64,000 nucleotides of DNA from Bradyrhizobium sp. Its GTDB lineage: Bacteria; Pseudomonadota; Alphaproteobacteria; Rhizobiales; Xanthobacteraceae. Shown here piece after piece: positions 1 through 8,674 of the stretch (the first letter of the stretch is position 1; each line of letters opens with the position of its first letter). A program made the translations under genes and the position numbers. The stretch spans positions 32,017 to 96,016 of the forward strand of contig NZ_JAUSLT010000164.1 in assembly GCF_030646015.1 (NCBI RefSeq), written 5' to 3'. The notes beneath the pieces were generated by a model, which was given only the letters and a program-made list of their open reading frames with translations, searched no databases and had not been told where the DNA came from.

Positions 1-658
1 GATCGATGCACATCACGGCAAACCCATAGAACGGCACGTTCTCGACAAAATGGCGGAACGCGTCCTGCACCGCCTCGAAGGTCCCGAAGTGGTCGAGGTG
101 CTCCGGATCGACATTGGTGACGATGGCGACGTCGGCCGGCAGCTTCAAAAACGTGCCGTCGCTCTCGTCGGCCTCCACCACCATCCACTCGCCGGCGCCG
201 AGCCGGGCGTTGGTGCCGTAGGCATTGATGATGCCGCCATTGATCACGGTCGGATCGAGATCGCCGGCATCGAGCAGCGCGGCGACCATCGAGGTGGTCG
301 TGGTCTTGCCATGGGTGCCGGCGATGGCGACGCAGCTCTTCAGCCGCATCAATTCCGCCAGCATTTCGGCGCGGCGCACCACCGGGATGCGCTGCGCGCG
401 GGCCGCCATCAGTTCGGGATTGTCGCGCTTGATCGCGGTCGAGACCACCAGCACATCGGCGCCGGCGACGTTCTCGGCCTTGTGGCCGACCGAGATCTTG
501 ATGCCCTTGTCGCGCAGCCGGGTGACGTTGGCGCCCTCGGAAGCGTCGGAGCCCTGCACGGTATAGCCGAGATTGCACAACACCTCGGCGATGCCGCTCA
601 TGCCGATGCCGCCGATCCCGACGAAGTGGATGGGGCCGATCTCGCGCGGCAGTCTCAT
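1..658 (-). CDS. murC: UDP-N-acetylmuramate--L-alanine ligase MurC (partial, C-terminus off the left edge)
   Basis: The first 219 codons of MurC, the cytoplasmic ATP-dependent ligase that adds L-Ala to UDP-MurNAc. The N-terminus carries the Rossmann-type signature HFVGIGGIGMSG, followed by the Mur-ligase ATP-binding loop AGTHGKTTTT near residue 112 and the EADESDGTF and TNVDPEHLDHFG segments typical of the central domain. The start is the ATG at 658-656. It is the last visible gene of the minus-strand dcw cluster, separated from murG by a 157-bp gap that holds a palindromic repeat. The reading frame is open through base 1, so the gene is truncated by the window and shows no sign of being broken. 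Confidence 0.97.
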   Translation of the reverse strand, partial: MRLPREIGPIHFVGIGGIGMSGIAEVLCNLGYTVQGSDASEGANVTRLRDKGIKISVGHKAENVAGADVLVVSTAIKRDNPELMAARAQRIPVVRRAEMLAELMRLKSCVAIAGTHGKTTTTSMVAALLDAGDLDPTVINGGIINAYGTNARLGAGEWMVVEADESDGTFLKLPADVAIVTNVDPEHLDHFGTFEAVQDAFRHFVENVPFYGFAVMCID

Positions 659-723
659 GAGGGTATCCCTGTCATTGTGCGTACTGGATGCCTTGCTTCG
701 GAAGGCACTGACAAGCGCTTTTT

Positions 724-809
724 CGTCATTCCGGGGCAGTCATGCAGTGAGTGAACCCGGAATCTCGAGATTCCGGGTTCGCTCGCGATGCGAGCGCCCC
801 GGAATGACG
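724..809. repeat. REP-like palindromic repeat (CGTCATTCCGGGGC family), copy 1
   Basis: Imperfect inverted repeat. The outer arms read CGTCATTCCGGGGC and GCCCCGGAATGACG, around an inner perfect palindrome made of GAACCCGGAATCTC and its reverse complement. It lies between murG and murC. A close second copy lies at 6022-6101 in the same operon, so this is a dispersed element and not a gene-specific terminator, although its RNA would fold strongly. Confidence 0.85.
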
Positions 810-815
810 CAGACG

Positions 816-1919
816 TCAGATTCCCGCCACTTTCACCACCAGATCGGCCAGCCGATCGGCGGCGTCCAGCCGGCCCATGGTGCGGGCGCTGGCGGCCATC
901 GCGGTCAGCCGTTCCGGCTCGGCGGCCAGCACCGAGATCTCCGCGGCCAGCCGGTCGGGCGTGAAATCCGTCTGCGGAATCCGGATCGCGCCGTTCACCT
1001 GCGCCAGCACCCCGGCATTGGCGAACTGATCCTGATCGATCGAGCCGGGCAGCGGCACCAGGATCGACGGCCGGCCGATGGCGGCGAGTTCGGCCACGGT
1101 GCCGGCGCCGGAGCGCGAGACCACCAGATGGTTCGACGCCAGCCGCGCCGGCAGATCGGTGAAGAACGGCGCCAGTTCGGCTGATATCCTGAGCCGGTCA
1201 TAGACCGCGCGCACCCGCGCCATGTCTTCGTCGCGCACCTGCTGGGTGAGGATCAACCGGCTCCACAGCGCCGGCTCCAGCCGCTCGATCGCACCGGGCA
1301 CGATATCGGCCATCACCCGCGCGCCCTGGCTGCCGCCTACCACCAGCAGGCGGAGCGGGCCGGCCGCGTCAGGCGCAGCAAATTTCACCGCGGCCGCGGC
1401 GAGGATCGCCGGGCGCATCGGCGTGCCGACGGTGGTGGTCTTGCCGGCGAGTGCCGGATCGCGATCGAGCACGCCGGGCAGCGAGGTCGCGATGGCGCTG
1501 ACACGGCTCGACAGGAACCGGTTGGCGCGGCCGAGCACCGCATTGGCCTCGTGAATGATGGCGGGCACGCCGAACAGCCGGGCGGCCAGCAGCGGCGGCA
1601 ATGTCGGATAGCCGCCAAAGCCGACCACGGCCGCGGGCTTCAATCGGCGCATCAGATTGAGCGACACCGCGGTGCCGGCGGCGAGCAGCATGCCGGTGCG
1701 GGCCAGCGACCATGGCGAGCGGCCGCGCACGGTTTCGCTCGGCACCACGTCGATGGTGTCCCTGGTGAACAGGCCGCTGTAGCGCAGCGCGCGGGAATCG
1801 GTCGCAAGCCGCACGCGAAAACCGCGCCGGATCAGTTCGACGCCAAGCGCCTCGGCGGGAAACAGATGGCCGCCGGTGCCGCCGGCGGCCAGCAGAATAA
1901 GGGGCGATGAATTGTCCAT
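816..1919 (-). CDS. murG: UDP-GlcNAc:lipid I N-acetylglucosaminyltransferase MurG
   Basis: A 367-residue GT28 glycosyltransferase that converts lipid I to lipid II on the inner face of the cytoplasmic membrane. The glycine-rich loop GGTGGHLFPA is at residues 13-22. GGSQGAR begins the C-terminal UDP-GlcNAc-binding domain, and SRSGAGTVAEL plus the PLPGSIDQDQFANA region are typical donor-site elements. Length is normal for the family. The start is ATG 1919. It lies downstream of ftsW, from which it is separated by a large palindromic repeat, and upstream of murC. Confidence 0.97.
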   Translation of the reverse strand: MDNSSPLILLAAGGTGGHLFPAEALGVELIRRGFRVRLATDSRALRYSGLFTRDTIDVVPSETVRGRSPWSLARTGMLLAAGTAVSLNLMRRLKPAAVVGFGGYPTLPPLLAARLFGVPAIIHEANAVLGRANRFLSSRVSAIATSLPGVLDRDPALAGKTTTVGTPMRPAILAAAAVKFAAPDAAGPLRLLVVGGSQGARVMADIVPGAIERLEPALWSRLILTQQVRDEDMARVRAVYDRLRISAELAPFFTDLPARLASNHLVVSRSGAGTVAELAAIGRPSILVPLPGSIDQDQFANAGVLAQVNGAIRIPQTDFTPDRLAAEISVLAAEPERLTAMAASARTMGRLDAADRLADLVVKVAGI

Positions 1920-1956
1920 GAGATAGCCCGGTATCCGGAATCAAAAATCGAGGTTG

Positions 1957-2083
1957 CTGCCCATCCTTCGAGACGCCGCGCGAAGCGCGCGCGGCTCCTC
2001 AGGATGAGGTGTAACTTGCTGAAACACAACAACCTCATGCTGAGGAGCATCGCGAAGCGATGCGTCTCGAAGCATGGGCAGCA
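1957..2083. repeat. Long palindromic repeat (CTGCCCATCCTTCGAGACG family)
   Basis: About 127 bp with near-complementary ends (CTGCCCATCCTTCGAGACG and CGTCTCGAAGCATGGGCAG). Internal arms include CCTCAGGATGAGG and CCTCATGCTGAGGAG. It sits in the ftsW-murG intercistronic gap. The CCTCATCCTGAGGAG type of element is a familiar dispersed repeat in Bradyrhizobium-like genomes; that statement is general knowledge and was not searched here. Confidence 0.8.
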
Positions 2084-2101
2084 AGCGATACGCGTGTGTC
2101 G

Positions 2102-3253
2102 TCAAGCGTAGTTCGGCGCGGCGTTGGCGTCGCCGATCGATTCCATCTCGGTGCGCGGTCGCAGCCGCGTCAGCGCCAGCAACATGCCGACGCTGTAGGC
2201 CAGCGAGATGATCGACGAGCCGCCATAGGAAATGAACGGCAGGGTCATGCCCTTGGCCGGTATCAGTTGCAGATTGACCGACATGTTGATCGCGGCCTGC
2301 ACCCCGAACAGGATGGCGAGGCCGGATGCCGCGAACCGCGAGAACAGATCCTCGGTGGCATAGGCGCGCAACAGCGCGCGGATCACGACAAAGGCGAACA
2401 GCGCCAGCAGCGCCAGGCACAGGATGATGCCGAACTCCTCCGCCGCGACCGCGAATACGAAGTCGGTATGGCTGTCCGGCAGGCTGCGCTTGGCGATGCC
2501 TTCGCCCGGGCCAAGCCCGAACCAGCCGCCATTGGAGAAGGCTTCCATCGCGGTATCGACCTGGAAAGTGTCGCCCGTACCCGGATTCATGAAGCGCTTG
2601 ATGCGGAAGGCGACGTGCGGCACCAGCAAATACGCCCCGAACAGCCCGGCGCCGGCAGTGGCCGCGAGCCCCGCCACCCAGATCATCCGCATGCCCGCGA
2701 TGAAGAACAGCGCGCCCCACACCATCAGGACCAGCATGGTCTGGCCGAAATCGGGCTGCATCACCAACAGCGCGACCAGCGTCAGCAGCAGTCCCAGTGC
2801 GATCGAGGTGGCCGGCATATCCGGCTTCCGCGCCGATTCCGCGAACAGCCATGCCGCCAGCACCACGAAGGCGGGCTTGGCGGATTCGGAAGCCTGGATG
2901 TTGATGCCGATCAGCGTGATCCATCGCCGCGATCCCTTGACCTCGGGTCCGACCAGCAGCGTCGCCACGATCAGCACGACAGAGAGCGCGAACACGATCA
3001 GCGCGACGCGCCGGATCTGCCGCGGCGACAGGAAGGAGACCCCGATCAGCACGATGACGGACGGCAGCAAAAGCAGCACATGGCGGTTGAAGAAGTGGAA
3101 CGGGTCGAGCCCGATCCTGGTCGCGACAGGCGGACTGGCCGCCAGCGACAGGATGACCCCGCCCAGCATCAGCGCGACGATCGCCGCCAGCAGCAGGCGG
3201 TCGACCGTCCACCACCATTCGGAAAGCGGGGTGCGTTGTTCACGGGAGATCAT
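2102..3253 (-). CDS. ftsW: Lipid II polymerase/division protein FtsW (SEDS family)
   Basis: A polytopic inner-membrane glycosyltransferase that polymerises septal lipid II together with FtsI. About ten hydrophobic segments are visible. The C-terminal SEDS signature NMSVNLQLIPAKGMTLPFIS followed by YGGSS is intact. An in-frame ATG lies 30 bp upstream at 3283, but only the ATG at 3253 has a ribosome-binding sequence (GGGA about 8 nt upstream) and gives the usual N-terminus MISREQRTPLSEWWW, so 383 residues are called. It is separated from murD by an opposite-strand DUF4238 gene, so it may depend on its own promoter or on readthrough past that gene. Confidence 0.95.
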   Translation of the reverse strand: MISREQRTPLSEWWWTVDRLLLAAIVALMLGGVILSLAASPPVATRIGLDPFHFFNRHVLLLLPSVIVLIGVSFLSPRQIRRVALIVFALSVVLIVATLLVGPEVKGSRRWITLIGINIQASESAKPAFVVLAAWLFAESARKPDMPATSIALGLLLTLVALLVMQPDFGQTMLVLMVWGALFFIAGMRMIWVAGLAATAGAGLFGAYLLVPHVAFRIKRFMNPGTGDTFQVDTAMEAFSNGGWFGLGPGEGIAKRSLPDSHTDFVFAVAAEEFGIILCLALLALFAFVVIRALLRAYATEDLFSRFAASGLAILFGVQAAINMSVNLQLIPAKGMTLPFISYGGSSIISLAYSVGMLLALTRLRPRTEMESIGDANAAPNYA

Positions 3254-3421
3254 GGGCGTTCCCAAAGACAGGGGTTTGCCCATTGGTGGCGGAGGATGGT
3301 TTCCAAGGGGTTAATGACTTTGGTATCTTTGGAAATTGGGCACGGTATTGAGCTACAAAAGCACGTCATACCCGCGAAGACGGGTTCTGCGTTCTGGCGT
3401 TATTTGAGTTGGGACAGCGAT

Positions 3422-4549
3422 ATGGCGGATCACAAGAACCAACACTTCGTGCCGCGGGTGTTGCTGCGCCCCTTTACGAAGAATGCTGAGGACAAGAGCA
3501 TCAATCTCTACAATATCCGCACCGATCGGCTGATCCCCGATGCGTCGGTGAAGGGTCAATGCGCGCGCCATTATTGGTATGGCGAGGACGGCCAGCTCGA
3601 AGCGCTCCTCGGCAGGCTCGAAGGCATGTACGGCCTCGCGCGCGATCGCGTCATGGCTCGAGGCAATTCGGATAGCGATCGGAAAGAGATCAGCCTGTTC
3701 ATGTGTCTGCAACACTGGCGCACAGCGAAGGCCGCCTCACGATTCCGACATTCGATCGAGCAGATGAACGCTAACACATGGGCACCGGAAAAAGAGCCGG
3801 TGCCCGACGACAAGAAGCTCGTCATGAGTTCGATGCGCTTCGGAATGAAGTCTCGTGACATGTTAAAGGACCTGAAAATCCGCTTCGTTGAGAACCGCAC
3901 AAACCGCGACTTTATCATCGCGGACGATCCTGCAGTCATGCTCAACCGCTTCGCATTCGAGAAATTGGGCGGCTCAGGGTTTGGCGTCGCTTCGTCAGGG
4001 CTGATCTTTGTCATGCCTATGTCGCCGCGCCTTTCAGTGATCTGCTATGACGGCCTGGTGTATTCGCTCGATGTTACAAATGGCCGCGTCGTGCTCAAAA
4101 GCGAAGCAGCCGTCGACGCATACAACGACATCCAGTGCATCGCGGCGGAGGAGAATCTTTACTTCCAGCAATGGGAGGACGGCGAGTATGTGCGGCAGCG
4201 GTTCGCGGCGGTGAAGCGCAAGCGCCGACCCGCATCGACCGCCGTCACATTCATTCCAGACGGCGAAACTGACGACGCAGAGCATTACCGGCCCGGCACC
4301 GTCGAGGAAGGCCGTGCAGCGAAACGCTCGCTCGTGGCCGTCAGATTCAACCACCCGGAGCCCGATCGCTGGATTCCGGGGCTTCGGTATCGCTCAAACC
4401 CGACGACATTCTTCAACGGAACAGGCGTGGGCCACGTGCGGAAGCTTGAGTGGCTCTATCGCGGGCGTGACGATCCGCCACCCGATCCGGGTGAGAAAAT
4501 GCAAATCATCAGCACAAAGCCGCGGCCGAGCGCTTGGAGAAAGCGGTGA
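3422..4549 (+). CDS. DUF4238 domain-containing protein inserted in the dcw cluster
   Basis: 375 residues beginning MADHKNQHFVPRVLLRPFT, the hallmark start of the DUF4238 family (function unknown, occasionally found near mobile or defence genes). The conserved HYWYG-like segment (CARHYWYGEDG) and a central FVENRTNRDFIIADDPAV stretch, also typical of the family, are present. It is the only plus-strand gene inside the minus-strand dcw cluster, between ftsW and murD, which are normally adjacent or nearly so. Its base composition looks less GC-rich than its neighbours by eye. No transposase or obvious direct repeat flanks it. An upstream in-frame ATG at 3314 exists, but the family-like start is 3422. 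Confidence 0.85.
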   Translation: MADHKNQHFVPRVLLRPFTKNAEDKSINLYNIRTDRLIPDASVKGQCARHYWYGEDGQLEALLGRLEGMYGLARDRVMARGNSDSDRKEISLFMCLQHWRTAKAASRFRHSIEQMNANTWAPEKEPVPDDKKLVMSSMRFGMKSRDMLKDLKIRFVENRTNRDFIIADDPAVMLNRFAFEKLGGSGFGVASSGLIFVMPMSPRLSVICYDGLVYSLDVTNGRVVLKSEAAVDAYNDIQCIAAEENLYFQQWEDGEYVRQRFAAVKRKRRPASTAVTFIPDGETDDAEHYRPGTVEEGRAAKRSLVAVRFNHPEPDRWIPGLRYRSNPTTFFNGTGVGHVRKLEWLYRGRDDPPPDPGEKMQIISTKPRPSAWRKR

Positions 4550-4610
4550 GCGATCAGGAAGTCAGATTCTGGTACCTTTGAGACATGCCGACCGGTACGC
4601 TACCCTGCCC

Positions 4611-6011
4611 TCACACCACCGGCTTGACGCCCTCCAGCGCCGTCACGAGGTCGCGGAACGCAGCACCCCGGATTTCGAAATTGCGGTACTGGTCGAACGA
4701 GGCGCAGGCCGGCGACAGCAGCACCACGGGATCGGCCAACCCGGAGGCTTCCGCGTCGCGCGCGGCATTGGCGACGGCGACTTCGAGGGTCTCGGAGATT
4801 TCGTGCGGCACCCGGTCGCCGAGCGTACCGGAAAATTCCGCTGCCGCTTCGCCGATCAGATAGGCTTTGCGGATGCGCGGGAAATATTCGCTCAGGCCGG
4901 TGATGCCGCCGAGTTTCGGTTTGCCGCCGGCGATCCAGAAGATGTCGCCGAACGACGACAGCGCATGCGCCGCGGCGTCCGCATTGGTGCCCTTGGAATC
5001 GTTGACGAACAGCACGTTGCCGCGGCGGCCGACCTGCTCCATGCGGTGGGCGAGGCCGGGAAAGCTGCGCAGGCCGTTTTGCAGAACTTCAAGGGAGATA
5101 CCAAGCGCCAGCGCGCAGGCGGCGGCGCAGGCGGCGTTTTGGGCGTTGTGCAGGCCGCGCAGCGAACCGATGCCGCCGATCCGCGCGATCTCGCTGCGGG
5201 CGCCGCCGGCCGCGCGCAGGATGGTTTCGCGCTCGACATAGACGCCGTCCGGCAGCGGATTTTTCACGGAGATGCGAACCACGCGCTGGCCCGCCTGTTC
5301 GATCCGGTCGGCGGTGTTGCGGCTCCAGCCGTCGTCGACGCCGACGATCGCGGTGCCCTGCGGCTGCACGCCGGCGACCAGCCGCTCCTTGACGGCGGCA
5401 TAATGTTCGAGCGTGCCGTGGCGGTCGATATGGTCTTCGCTGACATTGAGCAGGATGCCGACCGAGGGATCGAGGCTAGGCGTGAGGTCGATCTGGTACG
5501 ACGACATCTCGATGACGTGGACGCGGCCCATGCGCGGCGGCTCCAGCGACAGGATCGCGGTGCCGATATTGCCGCCCATCTGGGTGTCGTAGCCGGCGAC
5601 GCGCATCAGATGCGCGATCAACGCCGTCGTGGTCGATTTGCCGTTGGTGCCGGTGATGGCGACGAACGGCGCGTCCGGCGCATGCCTCCGCCGCTCGCGG
5701 CAGAACAATTCGATATCGCCGATCACCTCGACGCCGGCCTCGCGCGCCATCAGCACCGACCAGTGCGGCGCCGGATGGGTGAGCGGCGCGCCCGGTGTCA
5801 GCACCAGCGCGGCGAAATTCGCCCACGACACTTTTCGTAAATCGGCGGTGATGAAACCGGCCTGCACGGCCTTGGCGATGTTGTCGGCATTGTCATCGCC
5901 GGCGATCACTTCCGCGCCGCCCGCCTTCAAGGCGTGGCAGCTCGCCAGCCCGGAACCGCCGAGGCCGAACACCGCGACGGTCTTGCCCGCGAAGGAAGTG
6001 ACGGGGATCAT
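4611..6011 (-). CDS. murD: UDP-N-acetylmuramoyl-L-alanine--D-glutamate ligase MurD
   Basis: A 466-residue cytoplasmic Mur ligase adding D-Glu to UDP-MurNAc-L-Ala. It has the N-terminal nucleotide-binding fold (KTVAVFGLGGSGLA), the P-loop TGTNGKSTTTALI near residue 120, the NVSEDHIDRHG segment, and FVNDSKGTNADAA, the C-terminal domain substrate signature. Length is normal. The start is ATG 6011. It is downstream of mraY across a 106-bp gap filled by a palindromic repeat. Confidence 0.96.
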   Translation of the reverse strand: MIPVTSFAGKTVAVFGLGGSGLASCHALKAGGAEVIAGDDNADNIAKAVQAGFITADLRKVSWANFAALVLTPGAPLTHPAPHWSVLMAREAGVEVIGDIELFCRERRRHAPDAPFVAITGTNGKSTTTALIAHLMRVAGYDTQMGGNIGTAILSLEPPRMGRVHVIEMSSYQIDLTPSLDPSVGILLNVSEDHIDRHGTLEHYAAVKERLVAGVQPQGTAIVGVDDGWSRNTADRIEQAGQRVVRISVKNPLPDGVYVERETILRAAGGARSEIARIGGIGSLRGLHNAQNAACAAACALALGISLEVLQNGLRSFPGLAHRMEQVGRRGNVLFVNDSKGTNADAAAHALSSFGDIFWIAGGKPKLGGITGLSEYFPRIRKAYLIGEAAAEFSGTLGDRVPHEISETLEVAVANAARDAEASGLADPVVLLSPACASFDQYRNFEIRGAAFRDLVTALEGVKPVV

Positions 6012-6021
6012 GATCTTGTCT

Positions 6022-6101
6022 CCGTCATTCCGGGGCGCGCGAAGCGCGAACCCGGAATCTCGAGATTCCGGGTTGCCGCTTTGCGGCCCCCGGAATGACG
6101 G
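6022..6101. repeat. REP-like palindromic repeat (CGTCATTCCGGGGC family), copy 2
   Basis: Same architecture as the element at 724-809: outer CCGTCATTCCGGGG and CCCCGGAATGACGG arms around the same AACCCGGAATCTCGAGATTC-type inner palindrome. It sits between mraY and murD in the dcw operon. Confidence 0.88.
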
Positions 6102-6117
6102 ATAACAAGCACCCCCA

Positions 6118-7224
6118 TCACCGCAGCTTCAGCGTGGAGAGGCCGGCCAGCGCCAGCATCACCGAGATGATCCAGAACCGGATCACGACCTGCGGCTCGG
6201 TCCAGCCCTTCTGCTCGAAATGATGATGCAGCGGCGCCATCCGGAACACGCGTTTTCCCGTGAGCTTGAACGACACCACCTGCACGATCACCGACACCGC
6301 TTCCAGCACGAACAACCCGCCGATCACAGCCAGCACGATCTCGTGCTTGACCGCGACCGCGGTCGCACCCAGCATGCCGCCGAGCGCGAGCGAGCCGGTA
6401 TCGCCCATGAAGATCGACGCCGGCGGCGCGTTGAACCACAGGAATCCGAGCCCGGCGCCGAGCACGGCGCCGCACAGCACCGCGAGTTCGCCGGTGCCGG
6501 CGACGTAATTGATCTGCAGATAGTCCGAAAACACCGCGTTGCCCGTCAGGTACGCGATCATGCCGAAACTCGCCGCCGCGATCATGACCGGCACGATGGC
6601 GAGGCCATCGAGGCCGTCGGTCAGGTTCACGGCGTTGCCGGCGCCGACCATGACGAACGCGCCGAACAGCACGAAGAACACGCCGAGATTCAGCACCACG
6701 TCCTTGAAGAAGGGGATCACCAGCGAGGTCGAGAACGGGACTTTTCCGAGCCGGGTCAGCGCATAACAGGCAGCAAGCGCGATCAGCGCCTCGATCAGCA
6801 GTCTTATTTTGCCCGCGAAACCGCTATGCGACTGTTTCGTCACCTTCAAATAGTCGTCGTAGAAGCCGACGAAGCCGAAGCCGAGCGTCACCGCCAGCAC
6901 GATCCAGACATAGGGATTGAGCGGATTGGCCCACAGCACGGTCGAGACCACCACCCCGGACAGAATCATCAGGCCGCCCATGGTCGGCGTGCCCTTCTTG
7001 CTGATGAGGTGCGATGCCGGGCCGTCGGTGCGGATCGGCTGGCCCTTGCCCTGGCGAAGCCGCAAATGGTCGATGATCCAGGGACCGAACAGGAAAACGA
7101 ACAGCGCGCCGGTCACCATCGCCCCGCCGGTGCGAAAGGTGATGTAGCGAAACACGTTCAGAGCCGTGCGAAACACGCCCAGACCGGGAACCGTGTTGGA
7201 AAGGTCAATCAGCCAATAAAACAT
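6118..7224 (-). CDS. mraY: Phospho-N-acetylmuramoyl-pentapeptide transferase MraY
   Basis: A 368-residue polytopic membrane enzyme that transfers phospho-MurNAc-pentapeptide to undecaprenyl phosphate, making lipid I. The catalytic motifs are intact: DDYLKVTKQSHSG (aspartate pair), NLTDGLDGLA, and the C-terminal APLHHHFEQKGW histidine motif. About ten membrane segments are visible. It starts at ATG 7224, 10 bp after the murF stop, and is clearly co-transcribed with murF. Confidence 0.97.
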   Translation of the reverse strand: MFYWLIDLSNTVPGLGVFRTALNVFRYITFRTGGAMVTGALFVFLFGPWIIDHLRLRQGKGQPIRTDGPASHLISKKGTPTMGGLMILSGVVVSTVLWANPLNPYVWIVLAVTLGFGFVGFYDDYLKVTKQSHSGFAGKIRLLIEALIALAACYALTRLGKVPFSTSLVIPFFKDVVLNLGVFFVLFGAFVMVGAGNAVNLTDGLDGLAIVPVMIAAASFGMIAYLTGNAVFSDYLQINYVAGTGELAVLCGAVLGAGLGFLWFNAPPASIFMGDTGSLALGGMLGATAVAVKHEIVLAVIGGLFVLEAVSVIVQVVSFKLTGKRVFRMAPLHHHFEQKGWTEPQVVIRFWIISVMLALAGLSTLKLR

Positions 7225-7234
7225 TCAATCCGCC

Positions 7235-8674
7235 CTATACCGCGGCTTCATCATGCGCGGCCCTGCCGGGAAAGCGCTTTTCGAGCGCCGTTACAATCGG
7301 TTTCATCTTGGTACCCAGCGATCCCTTGACCATGATCGCGTCGCCGGCGCGAATCGCCGATATCACCTGCGCTTCGAGACTAGCCGAATTCTCCGCATAG
7401 CCGCCCCGTTTACCGGTGGAAAGCGCATCCCACAAGTTACGCATCAGCGGACCGCAGCAATACACCTGATCGATGTTGTTGGCCTTGATGGCCTCGTTCA
7501 GGCTGAGATGCAGCGCCGGGGCGGTCGGCCCCAGTTCGAGCATATCGCCGAGCACCGCGATGCGCCGGCCCTGTGGGCCGACCGCCGCACTGCCGAGCAC
7601 GTTCAGCGCCGCCGCCATCGACGCCGGATTGGCGTTGTAACTTTCATCGATCAGCGTCGCCTCGCCGTTGCCGACCTCGAGCATGCGCCGGGCGCCGCGG
7701 CCTACCGCGGGCTCGATCTGCGACAGCGACAGCGCCGCCAGCGCCAGATCTGCGCCCGCCAGCGAGGCGACGGCCAGCACCGCCAGCGAGTTCATCGCCA
7801 TGTGGCGGCCGGGCATGCCGAGCTTGTAGGTGACGTCATGGCCGAGGATGCTGGCATGCACGGCCGAGCGGTCCGGATGCAGCGCGACGTCGATCAGCCG
7901 CGCGTCGGATTTCGCGTCGGTGCCGAACGAGACGATCCTGTCGATGCCTAGCTTTTTGGCGCTGCGTTGCAGCCTTGCGAACTGCGAATTGTCGCGATTC
8001 AACACCACCGCGCCGCCGGGCTCCAGCCCCACGAAAATTTCCGCCTTGGCGTCGGCAATCGCCTCGATGCCGGCGAAGAACTCCAGATGCACCGGCTCCA
8101 CCGTGGTGATGACGGCGATCTGCGGACGCACCATCCTGACCAGCGTGTCGATTTCGCCGGCGTGGTTCATGCCGATCTCGAAGATCGCGAACCTGGCCGA
8201 AGCTGGACAGCGCGCCAGCGACAGCGGCACGCCCCAATGATTGTTGAACGACGACGCCGAGGCATGGGTCTCGCCCTGCGCGGCGAGCACGCGCCGCAGC
8301 GCCTCCTTGGTCGAGGTCTTGCCGACCGAGCCGGTGATGGCGATCACCTGCGCATGGAGGCGCGCGCGCGATGCAATTCCCAGTTCGACGAGACCGGCAA
8401 GCACGTCGTCCACCACCAGGAGCGGCGCATCGGCTGCGAATTTTTCGCACTGCGCGCGTTCGACCACCGCCAGCGCAGCACCTGCCTTCAGGGCGGCGGC
8501 GACGAAATCATGGCCGTCATGGACGTCGCCCTTGATCGAGAAATAAGCATCGCCGGGCGCGATGGTGCGGCTGTCGATCGACAGGCCCGTGATCGCTTCG
8601 GGCAACGCGCCCTGGATTTGCGCGTGCATCGCCTGCGCCATGGCGCCGGAAGTCCATAACGGCGCAACGCTCAT
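7235..8674 (-). CDS. murF: UDP-MurNAc-tripeptide--D-Ala-D-Ala ligase MurF
   Basis: A 479-residue cytoplasmic Mur ligase that completes the pentapeptide. The P-loop is GSVGKTSTKEALRR, followed by the MurF-typical SFNNHWGVPLSLAR and GMNHAGEI segments. DESYNANPASM and the C-terminal GSLGTKM loop are present. Its ATG overlaps the murE stop by 4 bp (ATGA), showing translational coupling. Confidence 0.96.
   Translation of the reverse strand: MSVAPLWTSGAMAQAMHAQIQGALPEAITGLSIDSRTIAPGDAYFSIKGDVHDGHDFVAAALKAGAALAVVERAQCEKFAADAPLLVVDDVLAGLVELGIASRARLHAQVIAITGSVGKTSTKEALRRVLAAQGETHASASSFNNHWGVPLSLARCPASARFAIFEIGMNHAGEIDTLVRMVRPQIAVITTVEPVHLEFFAGIEAIADAKAEIFVGLEPGGAVVLNRDNSQFARLQRSAKKLGIDRIVSFGTDAKSDARLIDVALHPDRSAVHASILGHDVTYKLGMPGRHMAMNSLAVLAVASLAGADLALAALSLSQIEPAVGRGARRMLEVGNGEATLIDESYNANPASMAAALNVLGSAAVGPQGRRIAVLGDMLELGPTAPALHLSLNEAIKANNIDQVYCCGPLMRNLWDALSTGKRGGYAENSASLEAQVISAIRAGDAIMVKGSLGTKMKPIVTALEKRFPGRAAHDEAAV

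Noticed and set aside
2060..4549. A continuous plus-strand frame of 829 codons covering the antisense of ftsW and the DUF4238 gene
   Set aside because: Its first half is the antisense of ftsW with His/Gln/Arg-rich, low-complexity sequence; only the part from 3422 resembles a known family.
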